A DNA stretch of 64,000 nt, from assembly GCA_032027005.1 (NCBI GenBank), contig JAVSMW010000005.1:124001-188000 (forward strand), given 5' to 3'. A program made the translations under genes and the position numbers. The notes beneath the pieces were generated by a model. The model had not been told where the DNA came from. It was given only the letters and a program-made list of their open reading frames with translations, and searched no databases. This document shows, in pieces, positions 16,834 to 26,118 of the stretch; the first letter of the stretch is position 1, and each line of letters begins with the position of its first letter. This DNA is from JAVSMW01 sp032027005 (GTDB lineage: Bacteria > Bacillota > Thermincolia > Thermincolales > UBA2595).

Positions 16834-18499
16834 ATGAGGATTTTGAAGCTGAATTTGTTTTCAAAGATATTCCTAAGCTTTTTTGCCCTGGTAATGTTAA
16901 TAGTTATTACCATTTCCACAACTACATATTATGCGTCCTCATCACTTCTTGAAAATGGGGTCAATAACCAACTTAATATGCTGGTTCAGGAAAAAGGAAA
17001 TATGTTTCAGGAAATTATCAATAATAGTAAAACTACCGGCTTTTTGCTGTCAACCAACACCGAAGTAGTTAATTATGTTTATGAGGTTAACAGAGGCAGC
17101 AAATCATCACAGGCTGCGGCAGTTAGTCAATATCTGGGCAAAACCTTTCATCATGGGAATGGTTTATATGAAAATATATTTATCGGAAGCATTGATGGGA
17201 CCATACTGTTAGATGGAATTGGCGGTACATCAATAGGCACCGAATTAAACGGAATGGACTTTTTTGAGGCCGCTAAAAAAGGGACTCAGACGCTTAGTAA
17301 GGTTATGAGTTCACCGGCAACAGGAAGACCGGTAATTGTAGTTGGCACTCCCGTAAAGCTTGGCGAAGAGGTTATCGGAATAGCTGCTGTGGCCATAGAG
17401 TTTAAAGTCCTGACAAAACCTATTACCCACTCTAAAATTGGGGAGGCAGGATTTACCTTCATAATAAACCGTCAGGGCTTAGTTTTGGCACATTCTGACG
17501 CGGACTTTGTCATGAAACAGGACTTGTCCAGGGAGGAAGGAAGTCTTGGTGAACTTGGCAAACGCATGACCAAGGAGGCCCAGGGAACTGGGACCTATAC
17601 AGATATGGGAAATGAAAAAATAGTTTCTTTCTCCCAAATCCCCAATAGTGATTTTGTCGTTGCATCAACAGTATATACGCGGGAAGTCAACGCACCAGTG
17701 ACAAATTTGCTCGGTAAATCCGTCATAATTGGTGTTATTTCCCTAATACTGGCCTTGGCAGCGGCTATAGCCCTGGCTAAAAATTTAACAGGCCCGGTGA
17801 AAAAGCTTGCCACCGCAGTACAAAGAGTAGCAAAAGGTGATTTTACTTATCAGCTAAACATCAAACGAAATGACGAATTAGGACAACTGACTGATGATTT
17901 TCAAACAATGCAGTCTGGAATTAGGGATATGATTGAACATATCACAACCACCAGCTGCCAGGTAGCTAATACAAGCCGGCACCTTTCTTTAAGTACACAG
18001 GAAGCAACAAAATCAATTCAGCATGTCGCTACTGCCATTGAGCAGATTGCCATAGGTTCGGAAGAACAATCTAAAAATGCTGCCGAAACTTTAAAAATAA
18101 CTGGCCAAGTCATTCAGGCCATCGACCAGATTGCCACCGGTGCTCAGGACCAGAGCAAAAATGTGTTGGCCACCAGTGCCCTGGTGGCCGATATGGCAGC
18201 AAAAATACATGCTATGGCCGAAGGTATGTTAACAGTAAAGGAGTTTTCGGAACAAAACGGCCAGGTGGCCGCTGAGAGCGGTAAAGTCGTTGAAATGACT
18301 GTTTATGGAATGATAAGTGTTAAAAATGCCACTACCGATACTGCTGCAAAAATAAACGAACTGGGTCAACAATCCCAAAAAATCTGAGATATTGTTCAAG
18401 TAATTGACAGCATCCATCAAAGAAATATCTACTTCCAGTACCCAGTTAGCAGCCATGGCTGAAGAGCTGCAGCAGTTGGTCAGTGAATTCAGGATTTAA
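16834..18499 (+). pseudogene. methyl-accepting chemotaxis protein lacking its signalling tip
   Basis: ATG at 16834 preceded by GGAGGG. Residues 1-300 give a membrane helix, a dCache-like extracellular sensor and a second membrane helix, then a HAMP domain and the first coiled-coil arm of an MCP. A TGA at 18385 stops the frame; the text continues in frame for DIVQVIDSI and then jumps, out of frame, to the normal MCP C-terminus STQLAAMAEELQQLVSEFRI with TAA at 18497. The conserved hairpin tip that binds CheA/CheW (normally just after DSI) is missing, about 100 or more residues. The receptor should not signal. Confidence 0.85.
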
Positions 18500-18518
18500 G
18501 AGAGTGCCGGTTTATTTA

Positions 18519-18553
18519 AAAGGCATCTCGCTCAGTTAGCGAGATGCCTTTTT
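18519..18553 (+). terminator. intrinsic terminator
   Basis: An 11-base perfect stem (GGCATCTCGCT/AGCGAGATGCC) around a five-base loop followed by five T, after the chemoreceptor remnant. On the other strand it also ends in A/T and can serve the convergent cfa gene. Confidence 0.85.
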
Positions 18554-18574
18554 GCACAATGTAGACTCGCTGGA

Positions 18575-19768
18575 TTATGAGTCCCCATACAGGTGCTGCC
18601 GGGTTAACGGCAAATTATTGTTTAAGCCTTTGGAAATCAATATTTGATGTAGATCCAGGCCCGTGTTTCTAAAAGAAGCGGCACAGGATTTTAGATATAG
18701 CCGCCATGTACGGGCAAAGCGTTCCCCCCGTTCGTTTTTCACTTGATCAAAGTATTTCTCATATTCTTCTGCCCAACGGTCAAGGGTCATGGCATAATGC
18801 ATACGCAGACTCTCTATATCAAGGACATGGAGTTGATGTTCAGGGCACATCCAGACCAATTGGCGTAAAGAAGGAATATACCCGCCAGGGAAGATATTTT
18901 TTTGAATCCAGGCATTAGGTTCTCCTTCGGTCAGATTAGTAATGCTGTGGATTAGGGCCTGACCGCCTGCGGTCAGAAGCGTGCGGACTGCTGACAAAAA
19001 AGCTCCCAGGTTGTCTTTTCCTACATGTTCAAGCATCCCAACACTTGCTATCTTATCAAAGGTTTGTCCACTTTCGGCAAGTTGGCGATAGTCCATCAGC
19101 CGTACAGCAACAGAATCCTGAAGCCCAAACTCGGCTATGCGTTCGCTGGTTTTGGTATATTGCTCTTCACTCAACGTAATCCCCATAGCTTTAACTCCAT
19201 ACTTTTGAGCGGCCCGGATAATCAGCCACCCCCACCCGCTGCCAATATCAAGCAGGGTCTCCCCTGGTTTAAGCCTGAGTTTTTTCAGGACATGATCGAT
19301 TTTTTGCAGCTGAGCTTGCTTCAAAGTATCTTCCGGGCTGTTGAAATAAGCACAGGAATAGCTCATTGTTTCATCCAGCCACAAAGAAAAAAATTCATTT
19401 CCCAAATCATAATGAAAAGCAATATCAGCTTTTCGGCTGCCGCCATAAGTTCGCCTGCCGACAGCCGAAATTATTTGTCGAGCCAAGCTGCCTGGGCGGT
19501 TGGGCAGCATATTTTGCTGATTAGTCATCACCCAGTTTAAAGCGTCATCCAAATCTCCTACTACTTCGATATCCCCATCTGCATAAGCTTCCCCCAGGAC
19601 ACTGACAGGTTCTGCCACAAGTGCGGCCACAGCAAGTGGTCTGTTAATTTTCAAGGTAAACTTTGGTAGACCCTGGCCATACTGTCTGGTGGTGCCGTCC
19701 CAAAAGTCAATCGATACAGCACCATTAGTTAACTGGTTAAAAATTTCATCATAAACCGCTTTCTGCAT
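18575..19768 (-). CDS. cfa: cyclopropane-fatty-acyl-phospholipid synthase
   Basis: 397 residues with GGGAGG before the ATG. It transfers a methylene group from S-adenosylmethionine to double bonds of membrane phospholipid acyl chains. The SAM site is visible as LDIGSGWGWL near residue 195, followed by MLEHVGKDN and the C-terminal region with YEKYFDQV. The N-terminal lipid-binding domain is present (VEPVSVLGEAYADGDIEVVGDL). Length matches the family. It is a single-gene unit. Confidence 0.93.
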   Translation of the reverse strand: MQKAVYDEIFNQLTNGAVSIDFWDGTTRQYGQGLPKFTLKINRPLAVAALVAEPVSVLGEAYADGDIEVVGDLDDALNWVMTNQQNMLPNRPGSLARQIISAVGRRTYGGSRKADIAFHYDLGNEFFSLWLDETMSYSCAYFNSPEDTLKQAQLQKIDHVLKKLRLKPGETLLDIGSGWGWLIIRAAQKYGVKAMGITLSEEQYTKTSERIAEFGLQDSVAVRLMDYRQLAESGQTFDKIASVGMLEHVGKDNLGAFLSAVRTLLTAGGQALIHSITNLTEGEPNAWIQKNIFPGGYIPSLRQLVWMCPEHQLHVLDIESLRMHYAMTLDRWAEEYEKYFDQVKNERGERFARTWRLYLKSCAASFRNTGLDLHQILISKGLNNNLPLTRQHLYGDS

Positions 19769-19973
19769 TGATTAAACCTCCCTTTTACAGATTTGTAATT
19801 GGACAATAGCCAATGTAGTAAAAAAATCGGGTTTTAAAAAGATTATACCATTTATATAAAAAATATCATTATAAGTTTTAACTTTTTTTAGTATTTTTAT
19901 GTTCAGCCTGAGGCTTTCTTCTGCCAATACTATAAAAAAGTTTGACCGGGGCTAGAGGTTATTATGTTGAATA

Positions 19974-20003
19974 CAAAAAAAAGCCGGGAAATAATCCCGG
20001 CTT
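19974..20003 (-). terminator. intrinsic terminator after Spo0M copy 1
   Basis: Stem AAGCCGGGA/TCCCGGCTT with a five-base loop and a run of T on the minus strand, ten bases after the stop codon. Confidence 0.85.
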
Positions 20004-20012
20004 CATCAGTAT

Positions 20013-20762
20013 CTAGCAGCACGCATTGTATTCAAGTTTGATAATTTCCTGTAACTTTTCGGCCAGCTGAGAACTACTGGTCATCTCATCATAAGGTAGT
20101 CTAAACCGTTTGTACCGCTCGTCTGGGTCTGTATCAACAGAGCCGAAGCATCCCCACGAACTCTTGATAATGTGTAATGATATCAGTATTTCCTCTTCCC
20201 CTGTTGAAGGAAATATTTCAATTACATCTAGCTCTTCGGACATAAACTTGGTCGGCACGAACTCAAACTCCTGGTACATACCGGCAAAATCCCCGAAGCC
20301 GGCTTTTTCCTTGAAACCGAGCATTGAGAAAGCCTCAAAAACCATTTGCATATAGCTGTTGGGAAGTATTTTAACCGGCATACTGGCCTTGGGATCAATA
20401 GCCTGGTTAATGTCAAGCCCAGCCATTATGTAATACCTGGTGCGGCCTTTGGTGACAGGTATATTGAGTGGAATTTTGAACTCTATGGGAATGAAAAGAT
20501 CTTGATCGGGCTTAAGGATCATTTTATTCATAACCGTAACTGTTGAAATTGTCCGGTTAACGTGTCTGATATTACTCCCCGAACCATACGCAGAGGTCAA
20601 TACCAGGTTGACATAGACTTTTTTCACAACCTGTTCCACACTGCCTCCTTTGATTTCGATGTACCCCTTATATGTGCCGCCGATTTCAACCTCCGGGCTT
20701 TCTGTTTTGAGTTTTACTTTGGCCGAGCCGATTCCAATTGTGGCCATAAGTTCTTTTAACAT
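20013..20762 (-). CDS. spo0M: Spo0M-like sporulation control protein, copy 1
   Basis: 249 residues from the ATG at 20762; the earlier in-frame ATG overlaps the ribosome site GGAGGTG. Spo0M proteins have an arrestin-like beta-sandwich fold and influence sporulation onset in Bacillus subtilis. The family start (MLKELMATIGIGSAKVKL) and the GGTYKGYIEIKGGSVEQ block are present, and the C-terminal part is complete. It is one of three intact copies plus a remnant, each with its own terminator except the remnant. A consensus sigma-A promoter lies at 20873-20901. Confidence 0.9.
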   Translation of the reverse strand: MLKELMATIGIGSAKVKLKTESPEVEIGGTYKGYIEIKGGSVEQVVKKVYVNLVLTSAYGSGSNIRHVNRTISTVTVMNKMILKPDQDLFIPIEFKIPLNIPVTKGRTRYYIMAGLDINQAIDPKASMPVKILPNSYMQMVFEAFSMLGFKEKAGFGDFAGMYQEFEFVPTKFMSEELDVIEIFPSTGEEEILISLHIIKSSWGCFGSVDTDPDERYKRFRLPYDEMTSSSQLAEKLQEIIKLEYNACC

Positions 20763-20872
20763 AATTTCCACCTCCATAAATATGTTTCAGTATATTAAAC
20801 ATTCAACAGTGAACTGACTTTAGCATCAGGTGAACGAATATTCACTATAGAATGAACGATTCCTCACTTACA

Positions 20873-20901
20873 ATTATAATACTATTGCCCGTCATTTTCA
20901 A
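20873..20901 (-). promoter_or_regulatory. sigma-A promoter of Spo0M copy 1
   Basis: Perfect-spacing TTGAAA-17-TATAAT on the minus strand. Downstream lies GTGAGGAAT followed by repeated GTTCATT/TGAATATTCGTTCA half-sites, shared with the promoter at 22002-22030. Confidence 0.8.
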
Positions 20902-20967
20902 TATGGAAATTTTCAAAATTTACAAAAATTTTCAGCCCCTCTTAAAAGGTGCACAGACCTCTTTTAA

Positions 20968-20993
20968 AATAAAAAGCCGGGAATCTTCCCGGC
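20968..20993 (-). terminator. intrinsic terminator after Spo0M copy 2
   Basis: Stem GCCGGGAA/TTCCCGGC with a two-base loop and a T-rich tail on the minus strand. Confidence 0.8.
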
Positions 20994-21007
20994 CAAACAT
21001 CATAATC

Positions 21008-21715
21008 TTAGCTGCACGCCCTATACTGTCGTTTAATTATTTCTCTTAACTTATCGGTAACCTGGTAAGTACTAATCATCTGTTTATATGGCAGCCGGAA
21101 CCACGCGGCCCCTGCCCCTATTTCACCATTATAGCTGCTAGAGCCAACAAGCCCTAAGCTGTCGAGGTGTACATTTATTGACAGCTCCGGAGCCATGAAT
21201 TTAATCTGTCTGAATTCGAACTCCTGGTAATTCCCGTTGTAATTCCCGAAGCCGATTTTCTCTTCAAAACCAAGAGTGGAAAAAGCTTCAAACGCCATTT
21301 TCATATATCTGTTGGGAAGTATGGTCACCGCAATGCTGACCCTGGGGTTGACGGTTCGTTCAATATCAAGCCCGGTTACTAAACAATATTTGGTACTCCC
21401 TTTTGTAACTGGTACATATAGTGGAATTTTCAACCTAAATGGCACAGATACATTTTCACCAGACTTAAGAATCAGCTTCTCTGCCACAGAAACAGTCCAT
21501 ATCGTTCTTTTGATGTGCCTGACATTGCCTCCTGATTCATACGAAGAGGTCAGTACAAGGTTGATATATATTTTTTTCACTATCTGCTCCACCTTGCCGC
21601 CTTTTATCTGAATAATACCACGCATGGTTTTGCCAATTTCAACCTGGGGATTTTCCACTGCCAGCTTAACTTTGGCTGACCCGATACCAACAGTGGCCAT
21701 AAGTTCTTTCAACAC
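21008..21715 (-). CDS. Spo0M-like protein, copy 2
   Basis: 235 residues. I take a GTG start at 21715 because it lines up with the Met of the other copies (V-LKELMATVGIGSAKVKL) and has AGAGGTG six bases upstream. It is clearly a paralogue of copies 1 and 3, with the same arrestin-like layout and a Tyr/Cys-containing C-terminus. No promoter lies directly upstream; it follows a decayed fourth copy and is probably transcribed from the promoter at 22002-22030. Confidence 0.88.
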   Translation of the reverse strand: MLKELMATVGIGSAKVKLAVENPQVEIGKTMRGIIQIKGGKVEQIVKKIYINLVLTSSYESGGNVRHIKRTIWTVSVAEKLILKSGENVSVPFRLKIPLYVPVTKGSTKYCLVTGLDIERTVNPRVSIAVTILPNRYMKMAFEAFSTLGFEEKIGFGNYNGNYQEFEFRQIKFMAPELSINVHLDSLGLVGSSSYNGEIGAGAAWFRLPYKQMISTYQVTDKLREIIKRQYRACS

Positions 21716-21899
21716 TGTACCCACCTCTGATTAGACGCTATATATTCATGTTTAATAATTTCCCGTAATTTGCCGGCAAGCTCAGAACTGCTAACAATAC
21801 CGGCTTTGATGGTTCCACCAATTTCAGCTTGTGGCTTTGTTACTTCCGGCCTGACTTGGCTGCTCCTATTCCAAGAGTGGCTCTACGTTCTTTTAACAC
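21709..21899 (-). pseudogene. remnant of a fourth Spo0M copy
   Basis: Starts at GTG 21899 after GGGGGTGGT, and reads LKERRATLGIGAAKS, then a frameshift to RPEVTKPQAEIGGTIKAG, matching the N-terminus of the paralogues. It then jumps to SSELAGKLREIIKHEY, which matches their C-terminus. About 170 residues of the middle are deleted. Its stop overlaps the start of copy 2. Confidence 0.85.
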
Positions 21900-22001
21900 A
21901 ATACCACCCCCATAAAGTAAAACTCTATATTTCCATTATGAGTACCTATTCATTTTACAATGAATAAATGCTCATAATGAAATGAATAATTCCTCACCTT
22001 T

Positions 22002-22030
22002 ATTATATTCTTTTAAACAAATGCTTTCAA
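22002..22030 (-). promoter_or_regulatory. sigma-A promoter of Spo0M remnant and copy 2
   Basis: TTGAAA-17-TATAAT on the minus strand, again followed by GTGAGGAAT and repeated TTCATT/AATGAA half-sites. Nearly the same architecture as 20873-20901. Confidence 0.8.
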
Positions 22031-22107
22031 GACACGATTTTCAAATAAAACAAAAATTATGAAAATTCGCCAACAAAGAATTCCCTCGCCATACAAAAAT
22101 CGCCATG

Positions 22108-22137
22108 CAAAAAGCCGGGATGATTGCCGGCTTTTTG
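22108..22137 (-). terminator. intrinsic terminator after Spo0M copy 3
   Basis: Stem CAAAAAGCCGG/CCGGCTTTTTG, with T-run on the minus strand, about 20 bases after the stop codon of copy 3. Confidence 0.8.
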
Positions 22138-22155
22138 TCAGTCATTATTTTCACT

Positions 22156-22899
22156 TCATATCGCTTTTTCAATAACTTCCCGCAGCATTTCAGCTACCTG
22201 AGAGCTGCTATTCATTTGATTATACGGCAGCCTTAAATTTACATAGTTTTCGTCCAAATCCAGATCGTCCATGATAGAACCAAAAAGTCCGCGGTTTTTT
22301 TTATCGAGCTGGATTGCCACAGACAGCTCCTGTTCCCGCGCCAAAGGATATATTTCAATCTCGTCAAGTCTCCGGGCCATGAACTTGGATGGTCTGTATT
22401 CAAACTCCTGGAATCTCCCATTATAATCCCCGGATCTGGGCTTTTCCTGAAAATCCAGGAGCGCAAGTGCTTCAAAAACCATTTTCATACTACTGTTCGG
22501 AACTATAGTAATAGGGTCATTATCAGTAGGGTCAAGAGCCTGATCAATATCAAGCCCGGTCAATAAGCAATATTTGGTTCTGCCCTTGGAAATAGGGGCA
22601 TCAAGCGGGATTTTAAATTTTACCGGAATGATTTCTTCCTGCCCCGGCTTGAGAGTCATTTGATCCGCCACCGTAACTGTTGAGATTTTCTTTTTGATGT
22701 GTTTTGTTTCTTCCCCTGTACCATATGCCGAAATCAATACAAGGTTGATATAGATTCTATCCACAACCTGCTCGACACTGCCCCCTTTTATTTTTACAAC
22801 ACCTTCCAGGGTTCCCCCGATCTCAACTCTGGGATTGGTGAGTTCCAGATCTACTTTGGCGGAGCCGATGCCAACAGTGGCCAAGAGTTTCTTAAACAT
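22156..22899 (-). CDS. Spo0M-like protein, copy 3
   Basis: 247 residues from the ATG at 22899, with GAGGAGGTG nine bases upstream. The same family blocks as copies 1 and 2 are present (LLATVGIGSAKVDLEL, then GGTLEGVVKIKGGSVEQVV), and the protein is complete. Its upstream region differs from the other two and has no clear TTGAAA/TATAAT pair, so this copy may be regulated differently. Confidence 0.9.
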   Translation of the reverse strand: MFKKLLATVGIGSAKVDLELTNPRVEIGGTLEGVVKIKGGSVEQVVDRIYINLVLISAYGTGEETKHIKKKISTVTVADQMTLKPGQEEIIPVKFKIPLDAPISKGRTKYCLLTGLDIDQALDPTDNDPITIVPNSSMKMVFEALALLDFQEKPRSGDYNGRFQEFEYRPSKFMARRLDEIEIYPLAREQELSVAIQLDKKNRGLFGSIMDDLDLDENYVNLRLPYNQMNSSSQVAEMLREVIEKAI

Positions 22900-23009
22900 T
22901 ACAGACACCTCCTCACATTGATTGTTGTTTTAAATTCAACCTCCACTTGATTTTACCTGCAAATAATAAATAAATGTATTATAAGTTTTCACATAATCAA
23001 GAGGGCGTT

Positions 23010-23366
23010 TTATCCCTTGGGTTTGAAGAGGAGTGCCGCAAAAAAAGCAAAGATGATAGCCGCTGAAATTCCTGCACTGGTAATTTCAAAGATGCCTGTA
23101 ATTACGCCCACTAATCCATTGAGCTTTAGTTCCTGAACTGCCCCTTGCACTAACGCATTGCCAAAACTGGTGATGGGAACTGTGGCACCCGCGCCGGCAA
23201 ATTCTACGAAAGGCTCGTATAAACCCAGTCCACCAATGATGGCACCAATGACAACCAACAGACTCATCGTATGGGCCGGCGTCAGCCTGAACAAATCGAA
23301 ACACATTTGTCCAAAGACGCAAATCAGTCCGCCAACAACAAAGGCCCAGAAAAAATCTATAAACAT
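23010..23366 (-). CDS. spoVAE: stage V sporulation protein AE
   Basis: 118 residues with about four membrane segments, matching SpoVAEb. Together with SpoVAC and SpoVAD it takes part in dipicolinic acid uptake into the forespore and its release at germination. GGGAGG precedes the ATG, and only three bases separate it from spoVAD. Last gene of the operon. Confidence 0.93.
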   Translation of the reverse strand: MFIDFFWAFVVGGLICVFGQMCFDLFRLTPAHTMSLLVVIGAIIGGLGLYEPFVEFAGAGATVPITSFGNALVQGAVQELKLNGLVGVITGIFEITSAGISAAIIFAFFAALLFKPKG

Positions 23367-23369
23367 CCC

Positions 23370-24383
23370 TTATGCCTCCCCTCTCTCAATTGCCACAGCG
23401 TGAGCAATACATGGAATACTCTCGCCCTGCTGAAATGATAAAGGAGATAACAGCGCACCGGTCGCGACCACAAGTATGCGGTTAAATTCTCCCTGGCGCA
23501 GCCTTTTCAAGAGGTGCCCGTATGTCACAACTGCCGAGCAGCCGCAGCCACTGGCCCCGGACTGCACCTGCTGTTTTTCATAGTCATAAATCATCATCCC
23601 ACAATCAAGATACTTGGTTTGCTCAATGGCAATCTTATGTTTTTTGAACAAATCACTGGCAAGGGTATGTCCGAGCCTGGCCAGGTCTCCGGTTACTATT
23701 AGGTCATAATACCCCGGTTCTATTCGCAGATCCTTGAAATGGGCCTGAATGGTATCAACTGCCGCGGGGGCCATAGCAACCCCCATGTTAAAAGGATCTT
23801 TAAGCCCCATATCAATGACCCGTCCAATTGTGGCAGAGGTAACCCGGGGCCCTTGCCCCGCCCCGGCCAGTACCGCCGAACCGGCACCCGTTACGGTAAA
23901 CTGGGCCGTGGGAGGTTTTTGTGATCCATATTCTGTAGGGTAACGGAACTGTTTTTCCACACTGGCGTTATGACTGCAGGCTGATGCCAGAGCGTAGTCC
24001 GCAGCACCGGAACTGATTAATAAAGAAGCTAGGGCCAGGCTTTCCATGGAACTCGAACAAGCCCCAAAAATGCCGATATACGGAACAGATAAGGTCCTGG
24101 CGGCAAAACTGCTGCTGATAATTTGGTTCATTAAGTCCCCGCCAATATAAAAATTGATCTGTTCTTTTGTCAGCCCTGCGTTCTCGATGGCCAGTTTGTT
24201 AGCTTCTTCTAATAACGTCTTTTCCGCCTTTTCCCAACTCTTTTGCCCTAACATTAAGTCCCCGTGCACGATATCAAAATCCTCAGCTATAGGACCCTGC
24301 CCTTCAAAGGGGCCAACTACCGTTGCCGTGGCTAAAATCACCGGCGGCTTCTCAAATACCCAACTCTGATAGCCCTGTAGCAT
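23370..24383 (-). CDS. spoVAD: stage V sporulation protein AD
   Basis: 337 residues with a thiolase-like fold that binds dipicolinic acid. Visible family blocks: GPFEGQGPIAEDFDIVHGDLMLGQKSWEKAE near the N-terminus in pieces, GIFGACSSSMESLALA (the active-site-like Cys), and GASGCGCSAVVTYGHLL. Starts directly at the end of spoVAC. Length is normal. Confidence 0.95.
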   Translation of the reverse strand: MLQGYQSWVFEKPPVILATATVVGPFEGQGPIAEDFDIVHGDLMLGQKSWEKAEKTLLEEANKLAIENAGLTKEQINFYIGGDLMNQIISSSFAARTLSVPYIGIFGACSSSMESLALASLLISSGAADYALASACSHNASVEKQFRYPTEYGSQKPPTAQFTVTGAGSAVLAGAGQGPRVTSATIGRVIDMGLKDPFNMGVAMAPAAVDTIQAHFKDLRIEPGYYDLIVTGDLARLGHTLASDLFKKHKIAIEQTKYLDCGMMIYDYEKQQVQSGASGCGCSAVVTYGHLLKRLRQGEFNRILVVATGALLSPLSFQQGESIPCIAHAVAIERGEA

Positions 24384-24869
24384 TTACATTCCGCCTCCAA
24401 TACCTGGGTTAAACAACCAATGTAAAATTCCAATGATAAATGCAGATACGGTTCCAAACACAATAACTGATCCGGCCAATTCAAACATTTTTCCGCCGAC
24501 CCCTAAAACCATACCCTCACTCTTATGTTCCAGAGCCGAAGAAACCATAGAGTTGGCAAACCCAGTGACAGGCACCGCCGATCCAGCCCCGGCCCACTGG
24601 GCAATTTTATCATATATACCAAGGATTGTTAAAATAGTTGAGATAATTATCATCACAGCAACCGTAGGGTTCCCGGCAGCCTTTTGGTCAAATCCACCCC
24701 AGCGGATAAATGCTTCCTGGACGGCCTGTCCTATCAGACAAATTGTTCCACCGGCCAAAAAAGCACGGATTGAGTTCATTAGAAGCGGTCTTGGCGGTTC
24801 CTCCTTTTTGGCCAAGGCCTGATATTCCTGTTGCACCGGTGTTAATTTTTTCTTTTTGTTGTTAGACAC
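24384..24869 (-). CDS. spoVAC: stage V sporulation protein AC
   Basis: I take the GTG at 24869, preceded by GGGGGA, giving 162 residues. The frame continues upstream into the DUF421 gene but without a ribosome site. Four membrane segments follow a basic N-terminus (SNNKKKKLTPVQQEYQALAKK). SpoVAC acts as a mechanosensitive channel in dipicolinic acid release. The start lies 12 bases after the DUF421 stop, so the genes are probably one operon. Confidence 0.92.
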   Translation of the reverse strand: MSNNKKKKLTPVQQEYQALAKKEEPPRPLLMNSIRAFLAGGTICLIGQAVQEAFIRWGGFDQKAAGNPTVAVMIIISTILTILGIYDKIAQWAGAGSAVPVTGFANSMVSSALEHKSEGMVLGVGGKMFELAGSVIVFGTVSAFIIGILHWLFNPGIGGGM

Positions 24870-24880
24870 CTGGAATCCCC

Positions 24881-25741
24881 CTATCTGGTTAAAATCGGGC
24901 GAACTGAAGAAATAACCTCTTGCAGCTGCTTTGAACATTGAGTATACATGGCCTTACTTGCTTTATCCTGACTCCCTAAAGCAAACATTTCAATATCTGC
25001 CTCACATTTTTTCAAAGTTGCCAGTAATAAGGCCTTTTGCTGGGGTTCCGGGACCTTCAGCTTGTCGTCAAAGAGATCAACCGTCAACTGTCCATGGGAG
25101 TCGACTTGGCCCAGAAAAACATTTTCCACAGTAACCCCTATTTTATTCAATTCAGTGTTCAGCCACCCCCTATTCAGTCCCAAAGTAGCAAGGGGCTCAT
25201 CCATTATCACGCCATCAATAATTACTGTTTGTGGTTCCTGCTCTGGCCCAACTTTTATACCTAAATGTTTTGGAGTTAATGGTTGATTTTCTTTGTGCAT
25301 CAGCACACTTAGTTTGCCGTCTGCTTCTAACACTGCAAACTCCACATCGGCAAATTTAAATGCATTTTTCTGGCGCAGTTGTTCTAAAAGTTCATCAGCC
25401 GTTATATGGGCTTTGGTCAAATTATCTTCCAAGACTTTTCCTTCTTTGACCAGCACTACCCCTTTGCCGTCGATGATATCCCTGGCAATTTTACTTTTGA
25501 TACTGATATATTCCAATCCATAAACAACGGCAGACCAAACGAATAAAGCTACAACGCCATGATACCAGGTTGCGTTTAAATCCAAAGAAATATAGGCTGC
25601 AATACTGCCAATTGTAATACCGGTGATATACTCGAAAAATGAAAGCTGAGCAATCTGCCTTTTACCCAGAATCTTAGTAAAAATAAACAGTACACCGATA
25701 GCTAACACCGTTCGGATAACAACCTCCAGCCATTCCGGCAC
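24881..25741 (-). CDS. DUF421 (YetF-like) membrane protein fused to a DUF1657 domain
   Basis: 286 residues from a GTG at 25741 with GGAGGGG upstream. Residues 1-75 carry three membrane helices, and residues 80-215 carry the DUF421 cytoplasmic domain (ILGKRQIAQLSFFEYI and VEFAVLEADGKLSVL). The last 60 residues (QQKALLLATLKKCEADIEMFALGSQDKASKAMY, seen in part) match DUF1657, the same family as the separate gene at 25905-26111. DUF421 and DUF1657 genes accompany spoVA genes in the mobile spoVA2mob operon, which raises spore heat resistance in Bacillus. The fusion is the unusual point. Confidence 0.85.
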   Translation of the reverse strand: MPEWLEVVIRTVLAIGVLFIFTKILGKRQIAQLSFFEYITGITIGSIAAYISLDLNATWYHGVVALFVWSAVVYGLEYISIKSKIARDIIDGKGVVLVKEGKVLEDNLTKAHITADELLEQLRQKNAFKFADVEFAVLEADGKLSVLMHKENQPLTPKHLGIKVGPEQEPQTVIIDGVIMDEPLATLGLNRGWLNTELNKIGVTVENVFLGQVDSHGQLTVDLFDDKLKVPEPQQKALLLATLKKCEADIEMFALGSQDKASKAMYTQCSKQLQEVISSVRPILTR

Positions 25742-25868
25742 CTGAACCCCTCCTTTTTTACCGGTTTTTTGCTTGGAATGTTCCTAGTTATTATGCTTAT
25801 CAGAACAAGCAAAAATTCCAAATAATATTAATACATTATTTAACATTCATCAAATTTCAGCAAATCGA

Positions 25869-25875
25869 CATAATA
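25869..25875 (+). promoter_or_regulatory. possible sigma-G-like -10 element before DUF1657 gene
   Basis: CATAATA fits the sigma-G -10 pattern and lies 30 bases before the DUF1657 start. No convincing -35 is seen, so this is weak. Confidence 0.3.
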
Positions 25876-25904
25876 AAACAAGAAATATTTGAGGAGGTTG
25901 AAAA

Positions 25905-26111
25905 ATGACTATTGCTTCTAATCTCAAGACCTGTCTGGCTTCATTAAAAAGCGCACAGGCAGACCTGGAACAATTTGCCCTGGGTACCCAAAACCAGGAA
26001 GCCAAAAGTTTGTTTGAGAATGCCGCCAAAACTACTCAACAGGTTGTCCTACAGGTGGAAGGCAGGGTTCAGCAAATCGAACAGCAAGAACCACAATACA
26101 AGGGTTTCTAA
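25905..26111 (+). CDS. DUF1657 protein
   Basis: 68 residues with GAGGAGG before the ATG. The protein is predicted helical, with LKTCLASLKSAQADLEQFAL and a GTQNQEAKSLF segment characteristic of DUF1657. It is divergent from the DUF421-spoVA cluster. Members of this family occur next to spoVA genes and are thought to act in the spore; biochemical role unknown. Confidence 0.85.
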   Translation: MTIASNLKTCLASLKSAQADLEQFALGTQNQEAKSLFENAAKTTQQVVLQVEGRVQQIEQQEPQYKGF

Positions 26112-26118
26112 AAACAAA

